A stretch of DNA of 64,000 bases from Collinsella sp944321445. GTDB taxonomy: Bacteria; Actinomycetota; Coriobacteriia; Coriobacteriales; Coriobacteriaceae. Under the pieces are notes generated by a model. That model was not told where the DNA came from. It searched no databases and worked only from the letters and a program-made list of their open reading frames with translations. The DNA lies in assembly GCF_030371825.1 (NCBI RefSeq), contig NZ_JAUDDM010000002.1. One strand, written 5' to 3'. A program made the position numbers and the translations under genes. Below are positions 55,244 to 63,359 of this stretch, piece after piece (the first letter of the stretch is position 1; the number at the start of each line of letters is the position of its first letter).

Positions 55244-56044
55244 TCAGCCAAGCGCGTAAGCCACCAGGGGAACAAACACGCACAGGGTAAGCCCCCCAGC
55301 CAGTACGACGCGATCGCGGGCACCGAGCGCATCTCCCGCCGCGACATCGGATGCCCCTTCAGCATAGCATCGCGCAGCCATAGACTCCCCCAGGCGGTCT
55401 GCCCGACGAAACAGGCTCACCACCAGTGGCGTCAACACCGACGCCCACGCGCGCACGCGCCGCACGATACCGCCCGATTCGAAATCGACGCCACGGGAGC
55501 GCTGGGCGAGCCGGACGCGCGCGAGCTCCTCGGATACCAAGGGGATGAACCGCAGGGCGAGCGAGAGCAACAGGCCAATATCTGCGACAGGCACGCCGAA
55601 ACGCCCGAGCGGGCGCAGGAGGGCCACGCAGGCGTCAGCGAGCTCCGGCGGCGTCGTAGAGGACGACACCGCGAGCGCAAGTCCAAGCAGCACGACGATG
55701 CGAAAGACCGCGAGCGCCCCGCGCAGGGCACCGGCGGTGTCGATTCCCACGGGGCCCGAAAGCTCGATGTCGCCATGACCATCGAGCGCGAGCGCGTTGG
55801 CAAGCAGCGTGAACGCCAAGATGAAGGCAACGGGACGCAGGGCGCGTGCATGCGTGCGGATGCTCATCCCCGAACAATGAATCGCCGCGGCGAGAACCAG
55901 CGCCCACAGCGCGCAGAGCCATGACGCGCGCGTGGCGAACAGCGACACGGTGGAGGCGAGCAACAGCACGATCTTGACGCGTGCGTCCACGCGCGCAGCC
56001 GGCGTTCCGCCCACATACGCACCAAGCGGAGAGACGGGATTCAT
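55244..56044 (-). CDS. ecfT: Energy-coupling-factor transmembrane protein EcfT
   Basis: A 266-residue membrane protein with about six helices. The coupling helices contain AQRSRGVDF (an A-R-G type motif) and MAARCYAEG (A-R-C in place of the usual ARG). ALRFIPLV is also typical. It joins the ATPases to exchangeable vitamin-binding S-components. Its ATG overlaps the ecfA stop by four bases (ATGA). No S-component is in the window, so this is a shared (group II) ECF module. Confidence 0.92.
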   Translation of the reverse strand: MNPVSPLGAYVGGTPAARVDARVKIVLLLASTVSLFATRASWLCALWALVLAAAIHCSGMSIRTHARALRPVAFILAFTLLANALALDGHGDIELSGPVGIDTAGALRGALAVFRIVVLLGLALAVSSSTTPPELADACVALLRPLGRFGVPVADIGLLLSLALRFIPLVSEELARVRLAQRSRGVDFESGGIVRRVRAWASVLTPLVVSLFRRADRLGESMAARCYAEGASDVAAGDALGARDRVVLAGGLTLCVFVPLVAYALG

Positions 56045-57711
56045 CGCGCATCGACCCCCTCGGTCGCGGCGGAAAGCATCTGCAGAAGCTCGCAGGACAG
56101 CGGCGGCCGCAGGCCCGCGCGGACAAACGCGTCCGCATCGCGCGCGAGCACGCAGGGCTCGCCCTCCCATACCACGGAGCCTTGCGCCATGAGAACGACG
56201 CGGTCAACCTCGCTCATCCATTCGTCAAGGTCATGGCTGATGACAATCGCGGCGCTGCCCGCCTGTGCGCACGCGCGCGCAAGGCCGTGGAGCCGCGCGC
56301 GCCCGGCGGCATCCAGCCCCGCCGTCGGCTCGTCCAAAATATAGGCAGAGGCGTCCAGGGCGAGAATCGAGGCGATGGCAACGCGTCGCGCCTGGCCGCC
56401 CGACAGCTCAAAGGGATAGCGATCGAGCAGATCATCTTCGATGCCCACGAGCTTGGCCGCATGAACACAGCGCGCACGGACCTCACCCTCCGAGCACCCC
56501 AGGTTGCGCGGCGCGAACGCCAGCTCATCGCGGACCGTCTCGCAAAACAGCTGGTCCTCGGGCCGCTGGAACGCCACACCGACGTCGCCGGTCTTAGGCG
56601 CATGGCCGCACACGCGTACCGTTCCCGCATCGGGGGTGTACAGTCCGGAGGCCACGCAGGCAAGCGTCGACTTGCCCGAACCGGAAGCGCCCGCCACCAA
56701 CACGACTTCGCCCGACTGAGCACCGAACGTGATTCCCGCGAGTGCACGCACGCCGGCGCCGTAGGAGAACGCGACATCAGAAAGTTCCAGGGGCAATCCC
56801 GCCAGCACATCGCTTTGCAAACGAGCCGGCACGAGCATGTCCGCCACGGCCTGAACGTCACTGACCGGTACCGCACCCGCACGATAGGCGTCCAGAAGCC
56901 ACATAACGGCTTTGGATGGATCTAGGGGAGCAGCTATAGCCTCTGGCTCATATCCCAGGCGCAGAATGGCTCTAAGCGCCTCTACCGAGGAGCTCTGCAC
57001 CAAGGATGCATCCCACAGGGCAGCGCACTCGACCAGAAGCTCGCGCGGCAAGCCATCGAACGCCACGCGACCGGCATCGAGCACGATGACGCGGTCGGAC
57101 GCAAGCACCTCGAGCGGGTCGTGCGTCACCTGGATGACACCAGCTCCACCCTCGTGCGCGATGTGATTGAGCAGCGCGCGATGTGCGGGGCGCGCAGAGG
57201 CGTCGAGCATGGAAGAGGCTTCGTCGAGCACGAGGTATGACGGCTCCATGGCGAGCACACCGGCAATCGCCAACAGCTGCTGCTGACCGCCGGAAAGCGT
57301 CGACACGTCGGCGTGCAGTGCATCGGACAGCCCGACGGTCGCTATTGCACGCGTCACGCGGCGCCGAATCTCATCGCGCGAGAGTCCAAGGTTACGGGGT
57401 CCGAATGCCACCTCATCGAAGACGACTGAAGACACGAGTTGGTCGGCAGGATGCTGGCGCACCAGACCAACAAGGCGCCGAACCTCGCGACGCGAAGCGG
57501 CATCGCGTGCAGGATCGATGCCCTCCACGACAACCAAGCCGGACGCAGACAGACGCAAAGCGCACAGAAGGGAGGCAAGCGTCGACTTACCGGACCCGTT
57601 AGCGCCCACAAGCGCCACGAGCTCGCCCGGCCGAAACGTCAGCGACACGCCATCGAGCGCCGGCGCTGCATCTGCCGCAAACCAAACGCTCACGTCGCGA
57701 ATCTCGATCAT
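56041..57711 (-). CDS. ecfA: Fused energy-coupling-factor ATPase (EcfA1-EcfA2)
   Basis: A 556-residue protein made of two complete ABC domains in one chain. First half: Walker A GANGSGKST, signature LSGGQQQ, Walker B LVLDEASSMLD (Ala in the usual Pro position). Second half: GASGSGKST, LSGGQARR, YILDEPTAGLD. Most relatives have two genes (ecfA1, ecfA2). It powers import of vitamins with EcfT. The start at 57711 begins MIEIRDVSVWF. Confidence 0.93.
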   Translation of the reverse strand: MIEIRDVSVWFAADAAPALDGVSLTFRPGELVALVGANGSGKSTLASLLCALRLSASGLVVVEGIDPARDAASRREVRRLVGLVRQHPADQLVSSVVFDEVAFGPRNLGLSRDEIRRRVTRAIATVGLSDALHADVSTLSGGQQQLLAIAGVLAMEPSYLVLDEASSMLDASARPAHRALLNHIAHEGGAGVIQVTHDPLEVLASDRVIVLDAGRVAFDGLPRELLVECAALWDASLVQSSSVEALRAILRLGYEPEAIAAPLDPSKAVMWLLDAYRAGAVPVSDVQAVADMLVPARLQSDVLAGLPLELSDVAFSYGAGVRALAGITFGAQSGEVVLVAGASGSGKSTLACVASGLYTPDAGTVRVCGHAPKTGDVGVAFQRPEDQLFCETVRDELAFAPRNLGCSEGEVRARCVHAAKLVGIEDDLLDRYPFELSGGQARRVAIASILALDASAYILDEPTAGLDAAGRARLHGLARACAQAGSAAIVISHDLDEWMSEVDRVVLMAQGSVVWEGEPCVLARDADAFVRAGLRPPLSCELLQMLSAATEGVDAR

Positions 57712-57799
57712 CTGAGCACCTCCCACCATCTAGCGAAACTGATCGCACATGCTGTCTCAGTGTAGGGCCACTCCCCCCGCTTCAAACACCCCTGAACAC

Positions 57800-57829
57800 A
57801 AAAAGGGCACGCCGGCGTGGCGTGCCCTT
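57800..57829 (-). terminator. Terminator after rplQ
   Basis: On the minus strand AAGGGCACGCC pairs with GGCGTGCCCTT and is followed by TTTTGTG. It lies between rplQ and the fused ecfA; some read-through must exist if the ecf genes share the ribosomal promoter. Confidence 0.92.
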
Positions 57830-57862
57830 CGTTGCGCGTAATGTGCCGCAAACTGATGTGTG

Positions 57863-58348
57863 CTACTCAGCAGCAGCCTCGGTCTCGGCGGTCTCCTCAG
57901 CAGGAGCCTCCTCGACCTTGGGCTCCTCGACCTTGACGGGAGCCTTCTTGGGAGCGGTGGCCTTCTTGGGGGCCTTCTTGACGCAGGGCTCGGTGACGAG
58001 CTCGATGATGACCATCTCGGCGTTGTCGCCCTTGCGGGTACCGAGCTTCATGATGCGGGTGTAGCCGCCGTCACGGTCGGCCCACATGCCCTGAGCGGCC
58101 TTCTCGAAGATCTCCTTGACGAGATCCTTGTCGCCGAGCTTTGCGATGGCGAGACGGCGAGAGTGCAGGTCACCCTTCTTGGCCCACGTGATGATGGGCT
58201 CAGCGAAGCCGCGGAGCGCCTTAGCGCGGGTGATGGTGGTCTTGATGCGGTCGTTGGTGAAGAGCGCCTGGGCGAGGCTCTTCTTCATGGCCTTGGTATG
58301 GCTCGCGTCGGTGCCGAGCTTCAGGCCCTTCTTGCGATTGTGACGCAT
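57863..58348 (-). CDS. rplQ: Ribosomal protein L17 with acidic tail
   Basis: A 161-residue protein. Residues 1-120 are L17 (MRHNRKKGLKLGTDASHTKAM, LFTNDRIKTTITRAKALRG). Residues 121-161 are a Lys/Pro then Glu/Ala tail ending ETEAAAE, close to the end of the L31 tail in this window. L17 stabilises the large subunit. It is downstream of rpoA, as usual. Confidence 0.95.
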   Translation of the reverse strand: MRHNRKKGLKLGTDASHTKAMKKSLAQALFTNDRIKTTITRAKALRGFAEPIITWAKKGDLHSRRLAIAKLGDKDLVKEIFEKAAQGMWADRDGGYTRIMKLGTRKGDNAEMVIIELVTEPCVKKAPKKATAPKKAPVKVEEPKVEEAPAEETAETEAAAE

Positions 58349-58385
58349 AGCATGGTCTCCTTGTGGTTACACGAATAGCGCGGTT

Positions 58386-59327
58386 CTAAGCCTTCAGGCT
58401 CAGGCCCATGGACTCAAGCTTATCCTTGACTTCCTCGATGGACTTCACGCCGAAGTTGCGGATGTTGAGCAGATCGTTCTCGGAGAACTCCACAAGCTGG
58501 CGCACAGAGTGGATGCTCGCACGTTTCAGGCAGTTATAGGAGCGCACCGAGAGGTCGAGATCCTCGATCTGCTTATCGAGCTCAGCGTTGTCGCTGGTGG
58601 TCTCGGGAGCAAAGATCGACACCTCTTCCTCGGCCTCGGGGGCCTCGGCAAGATTCATGAAGGCAGCCATGTGCTGGTTGATGATGTTGGCAGCCTGGAC
58701 CACGGCGTCACGCGGGTCGATAGCCCCGTTGGTCTCGATCTCGAGAACCAGACGATCGTAGTCGGTGTGCTGGCCAACGCGGCAGGCCTCGACGAGCTTG
58801 GCGCAACGGCGAACCGGAGAGTACAGCGAGTCCACATGGATGACGCCGATGGGGTCGTTGTCGCGCTTGTTGCCCTCGTAGGACACATAGCCACGGCCAT
58901 AGCCGATGCGCATGCTCATCGTGAGATGGCCGCCCTCGTTGAGCGTGGCGATGTGCTGATCGGGATTGACGAGCTCGAACTCCGAAGGAATGAAGAAGTC
59001 CGCACCGGTGACCTCGCAGGGACCGTCGACCGAGATGGTGGCGGTGCCTTCGTCGGTGGTGCCGAGCGAACGGAACACCAGACCCTTGACGTTCAGAACG
59101 ATATCCGTGACATCCTCGACCATGTTGGGGATGGCCATGAACTCGTGCTGGGCGCCATCGATCTGGATGGCCTCCACCGCAGCGCCCTCGAGCGAGGACA
59201 GCAGGACGCGGCGGAGCGAGTTGCCCAGCGTGTCGCCGTAGCCACGCTCAAGCGGCTCCACAGACACGCGGGCGGACGTCTCGTTGATCTCCTCGACCTG
59301 AACCTGAGGCCTAATGAATTCTGACAT
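58386..59327 (-). CDS. rpoA: RNA polymerase alpha subunit
   Basis: A 313-residue subunit. The N-terminal dimer domain has YGDTLGNSLRRVLLSSLEG, and the C-terminal domain has DLDLSVRSYNCLKRASIHSVRQL and LLNIRNFGVKSIEEVKDKL, which contacts promoters and activators. Normal length. Gene order rpsD-rpoA-rplQ is kept. Confidence 0.97.
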   Translation of the reverse strand: MSEFIRPQVQVEEINETSARVSVEPLERGYGDTLGNSLRRVLLSSLEGAAVEAIQIDGAQHEFMAIPNMVEDVTDIVLNVKGLVFRSLGTTDEGTATISVDGPCEVTGADFFIPSEFELVNPDQHIATLNEGGHLTMSMRIGYGRGYVSYEGNKRDNDPIGVIHVDSLYSPVRRCAKLVEACRVGQHTDYDRLVLEIETNGAIDPRDAVVQAANIINQHMAAFMNLAEAPEAEEEVSIFAPETTSDNAELDKQIEDLDLSVRSYNCLKRASIHSVRQLVEFSENDLLNIRNFGVKSIEEVKDKLESMGLSLKA

Positions 59328-59359
59328 GTATTACCTCCAGCCTCAGCAGCCCAAATGGA

Positions 59360-59953
59360 CTACTTAGAGTAGAGCTCGACGATGAGCTGCTCGTTGATGT
59401 CGCCGCTGATCTGCTCGCGTGCCGGATAGGAAAGCACGTTGCCGGACAGCTTCTCGATGTCAACCTCGAGCCAGCCAGGAACCTCAAAACGCTCGGACTG
59501 GATGAGAGCCTCCTTGATGGGAAGGAGGTCACGGAACTTCTCGCCGACCGCGACGACGTCGCCGGGCTTGACGAGATAGGAAGGAATGTCGACACGACGG
59601 CCGTTCACGGTGAAGTGACCGTGGCGGACGGACTGACGAGCCTCCTTGCGGGTGCGGGCGAAGCCCAGACGGAAGACCACGTTGTCAAGACGGGTCTCGA
59701 GGAGCTTCATGAGGTTCTCGCCGGTGATGCCGGGCATCTTGCGGGCGCGGACGAAGTAGCTGTGGAACTGCTTCTCGAGCACGCCATAGATGAACTTAAC
59801 CTTCTGCTTCTCGCGAAGCTGAATACCATACTCGGATTCCTTGCGACGACGCTTGGGCTGACGCTTGGATTCCTTGCCGCTGTAACCCAGCTCAGCGGGA
59901 TCGATCCCGAGCTGGCGGCAGCGCTTGAGAACCGGAGTCCTATCGATTGCCAT
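59360..59953 (-). CDS. rpsD: Ribosomal protein S4
   Basis: A 197-residue primary 16S rRNA-binding protein. It carries the S4 domain (TRLDNVVFRLGFARTRKEARQSVRHGHFTVNGRRVDIPSYLV, about 90-135). N-terminal cysteines of the zinc form are mostly absent (only C12 in VLKRCRQLG), i.e. a zinc-independent S4. In other bacteria S4 represses its own operon. Confidence 0.97.
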   Translation of the reverse strand: MAIDRTPVLKRCRQLGIDPAELGYSGKESKRQPKRRRKESEYGIQLREKQKVKFIYGVLEKQFHSYFVRARKMPGITGENLMKLLETRLDNVVFRLGFARTRKEARQSVRHGHFTVNGRRVDIPSYLVKPGDVVAVGEKFRDLLPIKEALIQSERFEVPGWLEVDIEKLSGNVLSYPAREQISGDINEQLIVELYSK

Positions 59954-59975
59954 AGTATTTCGATCCTTTCAGGAG

Positions 59976-60383
59976 TTACACGCGGCGACGCTTCTTGGGG
60001 CGGCAGCCGTTGTGCGGAATGGGGGTCTTGTCCTGGATGCTCGAAACCTCGAGGCCGGCGGCCTGGAGGGAGCGGATGGCGGTCTCGCGACCAGAGCCGG
60101 GGCCCTTCACGAAGACGGCAACCTTGTGCATGCCGTGCTCCATGGCGATCTTAGCGCAAGCCTCGGCAGCCATCTGGGCGGCAAACGGGGTGGACTTACG
60201 GGAACCCTTGAAACCGACGGTACCGGCGGACTTCCAGGCAATGACATTGCCCTGGGCGTCCGTGATGGACACAATCGTGTTGTTGAACGTGGAACGGATG
60301 TGGGCCTGACCCACGGTGATGTTCTTGCGGTCGGAGCGCTTGATGCGAGTAGCCTGACCGCGCTTGTTCTTAGCAGTAGCCAT
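59976..60383 (-). CDS. rpsK: Ribosomal protein S11
   Basis: A 135-residue small-subunit protein with GQAHIRSTFNNTIVSITDAQGN, AAEACAKIAMEHGM and PGSGRETAIRSLQAAGLEVSSIQDKTPIPHNGCRPKKRRRV at the end. It lies on the platform of the 30S subunit. It is in the alpha operon order rpsM-rpsK-rpsD-rpoA-rplQ. Confidence 0.97.
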   Translation of the reverse strand: MATAKNKRGQATRIKRSDRKNITVGQAHIRSTFNNTIVSITDAQGNVIAWKSAGTVGFKGSRKSTPFAAQMAAEACAKIAMEHGMHKVAVFVKGPGSGRETAIRSLQAAGLEVSSIQDKTPIPHNGCRPKKRRRV

Positions 60384-60397
60384 TAGTCAGTCTCCCT

Positions 60398-60772
60398 TTA
60401 TTTCTTCTTCTTGGCACCGATCTGACGCTTCGGACCCTTGCGGGTGCGAGCGTTGGTGTGGGTGCGCTGACCACGAACAGGGAGGCCCTTGCGGTGACGG
60501 AGGCCACGGTTGCAGCCGATGTCCATCAGGCGCTTGACGTTCTGGTTGCGCTCACGGCGGAGGTCACCCTCGACCATGATGTGGTTCTGGTCGATGTACT
60601 TACGGATCGCGTCGACTTCCTCGTCGGTAAGGTCGCGAACGCGCGTATCGACATTGATGTTGCACTCGTTGCAAATCTTGGTGGCAGTGGTGCGGCCGAT
60701 GCCGTAGATGTAGGTCAGACCGATCTCAACGCGCTTCTCACGCGGAAGGTCGACACCATTAATACGGGCCAA
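60398..60772 (-). CDS. rpsM: Ribosomal protein S13
   Basis: A 124-residue protein (ARINGVDLPREKRVEIGLTYIYGIG, GLRHRKGLPVRGQRTHTNARTRKGP). It contacts tRNA in the P site. The start codon is TTG at 60772, with GGAG seven bases upstream; no ATG would keep the conserved N-terminus. rpmJ lies 15 bases upstream. Confidence 0.96.
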   Translation of the reverse strand: MARINGVDLPREKRVEIGLTYIYGIGRTTATKICNECNINVDTRVRDLTDEEVDAIRKYIDQNHIMVEGDLRRERNQNVKRLMDIGCNRGLRHRKGLPVRGQRTHTNARTRKGPKRQIGAKKKK

Positions 60773-60787
60773 CGTTGGTCTCCTCTC

Positions 60788-60901
60788 TTAGCCCTGACGC
60801 TGCTTGTGGCGCGGGTTCTCGCAGATAACAAGAACCTTGCCGTGGCGTCGGATGATCTTGCACTTATCGCACATCTTCTTGACCGAAGGACGTACCTTCA
60901 T
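60788..60901 (-). CDS. rpmJ: Ribosomal protein L36
   Basis: A 37-residue protein with MKVRPSVKKMCDKCKIIRRHG and ENPRHKQRQG. C11, C14, C27 and H33 form the zinc site, so this is the zinc-containing form. It is the usual neighbour of infA and rpsM. Confidence 0.96.
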   Translation of the reverse strand: MKVRPSVKKMCDKCKIIRRHGKVLVICENPRHKQRQG

Positions 60902-61057
60902 CGTTCTTCCTTTCGGTAGTGCTCAAACTACAACTACATGGAATGTATCTACTCGCCCAGCCGCAGGCGTGAATAACTGAAGGCTGGCCTGACATGCAAA
61001 CGCGACCGCGGGCTGAGCAGACCTGCGATCGTGTCCGATGTCTATGAGTGCAGTCGC

Positions 61058-61285
61058 TTACTTATAACGATAGGTGATGCGACCGCGGGTCAGATCGTAC
61101 GGGGAAAGCTCCACGACGACCTTGTCACCCGGGAGAATGCGGATGTAATTCATGCGGATCTTGCCCGAAATTGAGCACAGCACCGAATGACCGTTCCCGA
61201 GGTCTACGCGAAACATGGCGTTGGGAAGCGGCTCAGTGACCGTACCCTCGAGCTCGATAGCATCTTCCTTCTTCAAAGCAATCAT
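61058..61285 (-). CDS. infA: Translation initiation factor IF-1
   Basis: A 75-residue OB-fold protein (KKEDAIELEGTVTEPLPNAMFRVDLGNGHSVLCSISGKIRMNYIRILPGDKVVVELSPYDLTRGRITYRYK in short, ending YRYK). It binds the A site of the 30S subunit. In most genomes it follows map by a few bases; here 641 bases separate them. A stem (CGATCGCAGG with CCCGCGGTCG) lies 3' of it. Confidence 0.96.
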   Translation of the reverse strand: MIALKKEDAIELEGTVTEPLPNAMFRVDLGNGHSVLCSISGKIRMNYIRILPGDKVVVELSPYDLTRGRITYRYK

Positions 61286-61379
61286 CTTTCTCTAGAAAAC
61301 GACAGCAACAGTGAATGATAACAAAAACGGTTAGCGCAGTCACAAATACGTAATCGCTCCATAATTGAGGGGGTGACGG

Positions 61380-61470
61380 GGCGCAGGGTTGTATATTCCC
61401 TCCGTGCTCAAACAGTCCTCGGCCTGCGGCCTGCGGAACTGCGCGCGGAGGGAATATACAACCCTGCGCC
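61380..61470 (+). repeat. Family B hairpin element, copy 1 (upstream of infA)
   Basis: The 25-nt arms 61380-61404 and 61446-61470 pair perfectly (GGCGCAGGGTTGTATATTCC and onward), and a TTGAGG/CCTCAA pair extends them. The 41-nt loop shares 34 bases with copy 2 (61806-61889, opposite strand): CCGTGCTCAAACAGTCCTCG and CTGCGGAACTGCGC. Between these lies GCC-TGC-GGC, a small hairpin. CAGT and ACTG can pair below it. Confidence 0.9.
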
Positions 61471-61558
61471 ACACCTCAACCTTGGTTGATTTACGGTCCA
61501 GATGGGCTAAACGTTGCTGCTAGAGTTCACCGTTCTGCCGTGATCTGCCGGCTTGTAC

Positions 61559-61591
61559 TGCGTATTCGCGCATCGAGCGCGAATACGCAGA
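61559..61591. repeat. Further hairpins in the map-infA gap
   Basis: CTGCGTATTCGCGC and its exact complement form a 14-bp stem with a 5-nt loop (61559-61591). Two more stems lie nearby: CGGCAGG...CCTGCCG with an inner CACC/GGTG (61724-61758), and TTGGGGAG/CTCCCCCAA (about 61780-61798). With the two family B elements, the 641-base gap 61286-61926 holds at least five hairpins and no gene I can support. Confidence 0.8.
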
Positions 61592-61805
61592 CGCAAAGCG
61601 ATCTTGGTTGGCACCATTCCGGCTATTGAAAGCGTTTTGTGGCTGAAAGAGTTTCAACCAGATCGGTGCACTTTATTGGTAACGCCTGGAATGGAGAAGC
61701 GCACGAGCACGCGAGTGCGCCAGCGGCAGGGAGGGCACCGAAGGTGTCCGACCTGCCGCCGCAACAAGACAAGAGTTTGTTGGGGAGCACTCCCCCAATG
61801 CAGAA

Positions 61806-61889
61806 AGGGCCCCGGGATATCCTTACGGCGCAGTTCCGCAGCGCGAAGCGCGAGGACTGTTTGAGCACGGAAGGATATCCCGGGGCCCT
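61806..61889 (-). repeat. Family B hairpin element, copy 2 (downstream of map)
   Basis: The 19-nt arms 61806-61824 and 61871-61889 (AGGGCCCCGGGATATCCTT) pair perfectly and have no similarity to the arms of copy 1. On the minus strand the loop reads CCGTGCTCAAACAGTCCTCG, then CGC-TTC-GCG (small hairpin), then CTGCGGAACTGCGC. The element is in the same sense as the map transcript and starts 37 bases after the map stop. TTTC follows, so it may also terminate. Confidence 0.9.
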
Positions 61890-61926
61890 CAGTAGCCCTT
61901 AGGGACAGATACCCGCAGGAACGACG

Positions 61927-62715
61927 CTACATCACGCCGCCCTGCATGGAGCACCAAGGTCCGCGCTCGTCCACCGTGAGAATGACCGGGCCATCGTCGG
62001 TGATGGCGATCGTGTTCTCGTAGTGGGCTGCCGCCAGGTGGTCGTTCGTGGTGACGACCCAACCGTCGGCGCCGGTGGTGACGTGATTGGTACCGAGCGT
62101 GATCATCGGCTCGATGGCGATGACCATGCCGGCCTGCAGGCGCACGCCGCGACCCTTTTTGCCGTAGTTCGGCACGTTCGGGTCCTCGTGCATCACGCGG
62201 CCGACGCCGTGGCCGACGTAGTCGCGCAGCACGCCGTAGCCGTGGGCCTCGGCCAGCGACTGGACCGCATGGCCGATGTCACCCAGGTGATTGCCGGGAA
62301 CAGCCTGTTCGATGCCGGCCTTCAGGCAGTCGCGCGTGACCTCGCACAGCGCCTGCACCTCGGCAGAGGGCGTGCCGCAATAGAAGGTCCACGCGTTGTC
62401 CCCTACCCAACCGTCAACGATGGCGCCCGTGTCGATGGACACGATGTCGCCGTCGCGCAAAATGACATCAGGGTTCGGAATACCGTGCACCACCTGGTCG
62501 TTCACACTGGCGCAGATGGTTCCAGGGAACCCGCCGTAGCCCTTGAACGCAGGGATGCCGCCGTGCATGCGGATAATCTGCTCCGCGAGCTGATCGAGCT
62601 CGAAGGTCGAGACGCCGGGGCGCACCATGGCCCCAACGCGGCGGAGCGCCATCTTAGACAGCGCTCCAGCCTTCTTCATCTGCTCGATTTCTTGTGCAGA
62701 CTTAATTTTGATCAT
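61927..62715 (-). CDS. map: Methionine aminopeptidase, type I
   Basis: A 262-residue enzyme that removes the first methionine of new proteins. Metal ligands lie in VSIDTGAIVDGWVGDNAWTF (two Asp), VGHGVGRVMHEDPNVPN (His), AIEPMI (Glu) and the final glutamate near TVDERG. The ATG overlaps the adk stop by four bases (ATGA). It ends the secY-adk-map group before the hairpin-rich gap. Confidence 0.96.
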   Translation of the reverse strand: MIKIKSAQEIEQMKKAGALSKMALRRVGAMVRPGVSTFELDQLAEQIIRMHGGIPAFKGYGGFPGTICASVNDQVVHGIPNPDVILRDGDIVSIDTGAIVDGWVGDNAWTFYCGTPSAEVQALCEVTRDCLKAGIEQAVPGNHLGDIGHAVQSLAEAHGYGVLRDYVGHGVGRVMHEDPNVPNYGKKGRGVRLQAGMVIAIEPMITLGTNHVTTGADGWVVTTNDHLAAAHYENTIAITDDGPVILTVDERGPWCSMQGGVM

Positions 62716-63338
62716 AGACCGAGAACTTCCTTCGCACGGTCATAGACATCGTCGATCGCACCGGTGCCGTCGACGATCTTGAGCTTACCCTGACCGCGGT
62801 AGTACTCCACCAGCGGCGCGGTGTTCTTCTCATAGACGTCCAGACGGTTCGCGATGGTCTCCGGCTTGTCATCGTCGCGCTGATACATCTCGCCACCGCA
62901 CTTGGGGCAGGTCGCATCGGCAGAGGTACCGGTGTAGCCGCAATCACGGCAGGCGCGACGATTGGACAGGCGGCCGATGATAACGTCGGCAGCGACATCC
63001 ACCAGCAGAGCGCACTCGAGCTCGCGACCCATGCCGGAAAGCTCGGAATCCAGAGTCACGGCCTGCATGGTGTTGCGCGGGAAACCGTCGAGGATGAAGC
63101 CCTTCTGGGCGTCGTCGGCACCCAGACGCTCCTTCACGAGGTCGATCACGAGCTGATCGGGAACAAGCTCTCCGGCATCCATGTACTTCTTGGCCTGGAC
63201 GCCAAGCTCAGAGCCGCTCTTCACGGCAGCACGGAGCAGGTCGCCCGTGGAGATGTGCGCGACGCCGTACTCGGCGACGAGCTGCTGGGCAAGTGTACCC
63301 TTGCCAGCACCGGGAGCACCCAAAAGCACGATATTCAT
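62712..63338 (-). CDS. adk: Adenylate kinase
   Basis: A 208-residue kinase with P-loop GAPGAGKGT, DGFPRN, and a zinc-type LID with two CxxC pairs (CRDCGYTG and CPKCGG), as in Gram-positive enzymes. It balances AMP, ADP and ATP. It follows secY after 21 bases and overlaps map by four bases. Confidence 0.96.
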   Translation of the reverse strand: MNIVLLGAPGAGKGTLAQQLVAEYGVAHISTGDLLRAAVKSGSELGVQAKKYMDAGELVPDQLVIDLVKERLGADDAQKGFILDGFPRNTMQAVTLDSELSGMGRELECALLVDVAADVIIGRLSNRRACRDCGYTGTSADATCPKCGGEMYQRDDDKPETIANRLDVYEKNTAPLVEYYRGQGKLKIVDGTGAIDDVYDRAKEVLGL

Positions 63339-63359
63339 GGCTGACTCCTTACGTGTTAC

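Noticed and set aside
61380..61889. Integron attC sites or IS ends
   Set aside because: Paired-arm elements with different stems recall attC, but there is no integrase, no RYYYAAC core and no cassette genes; no transposase or target duplication is seen either.
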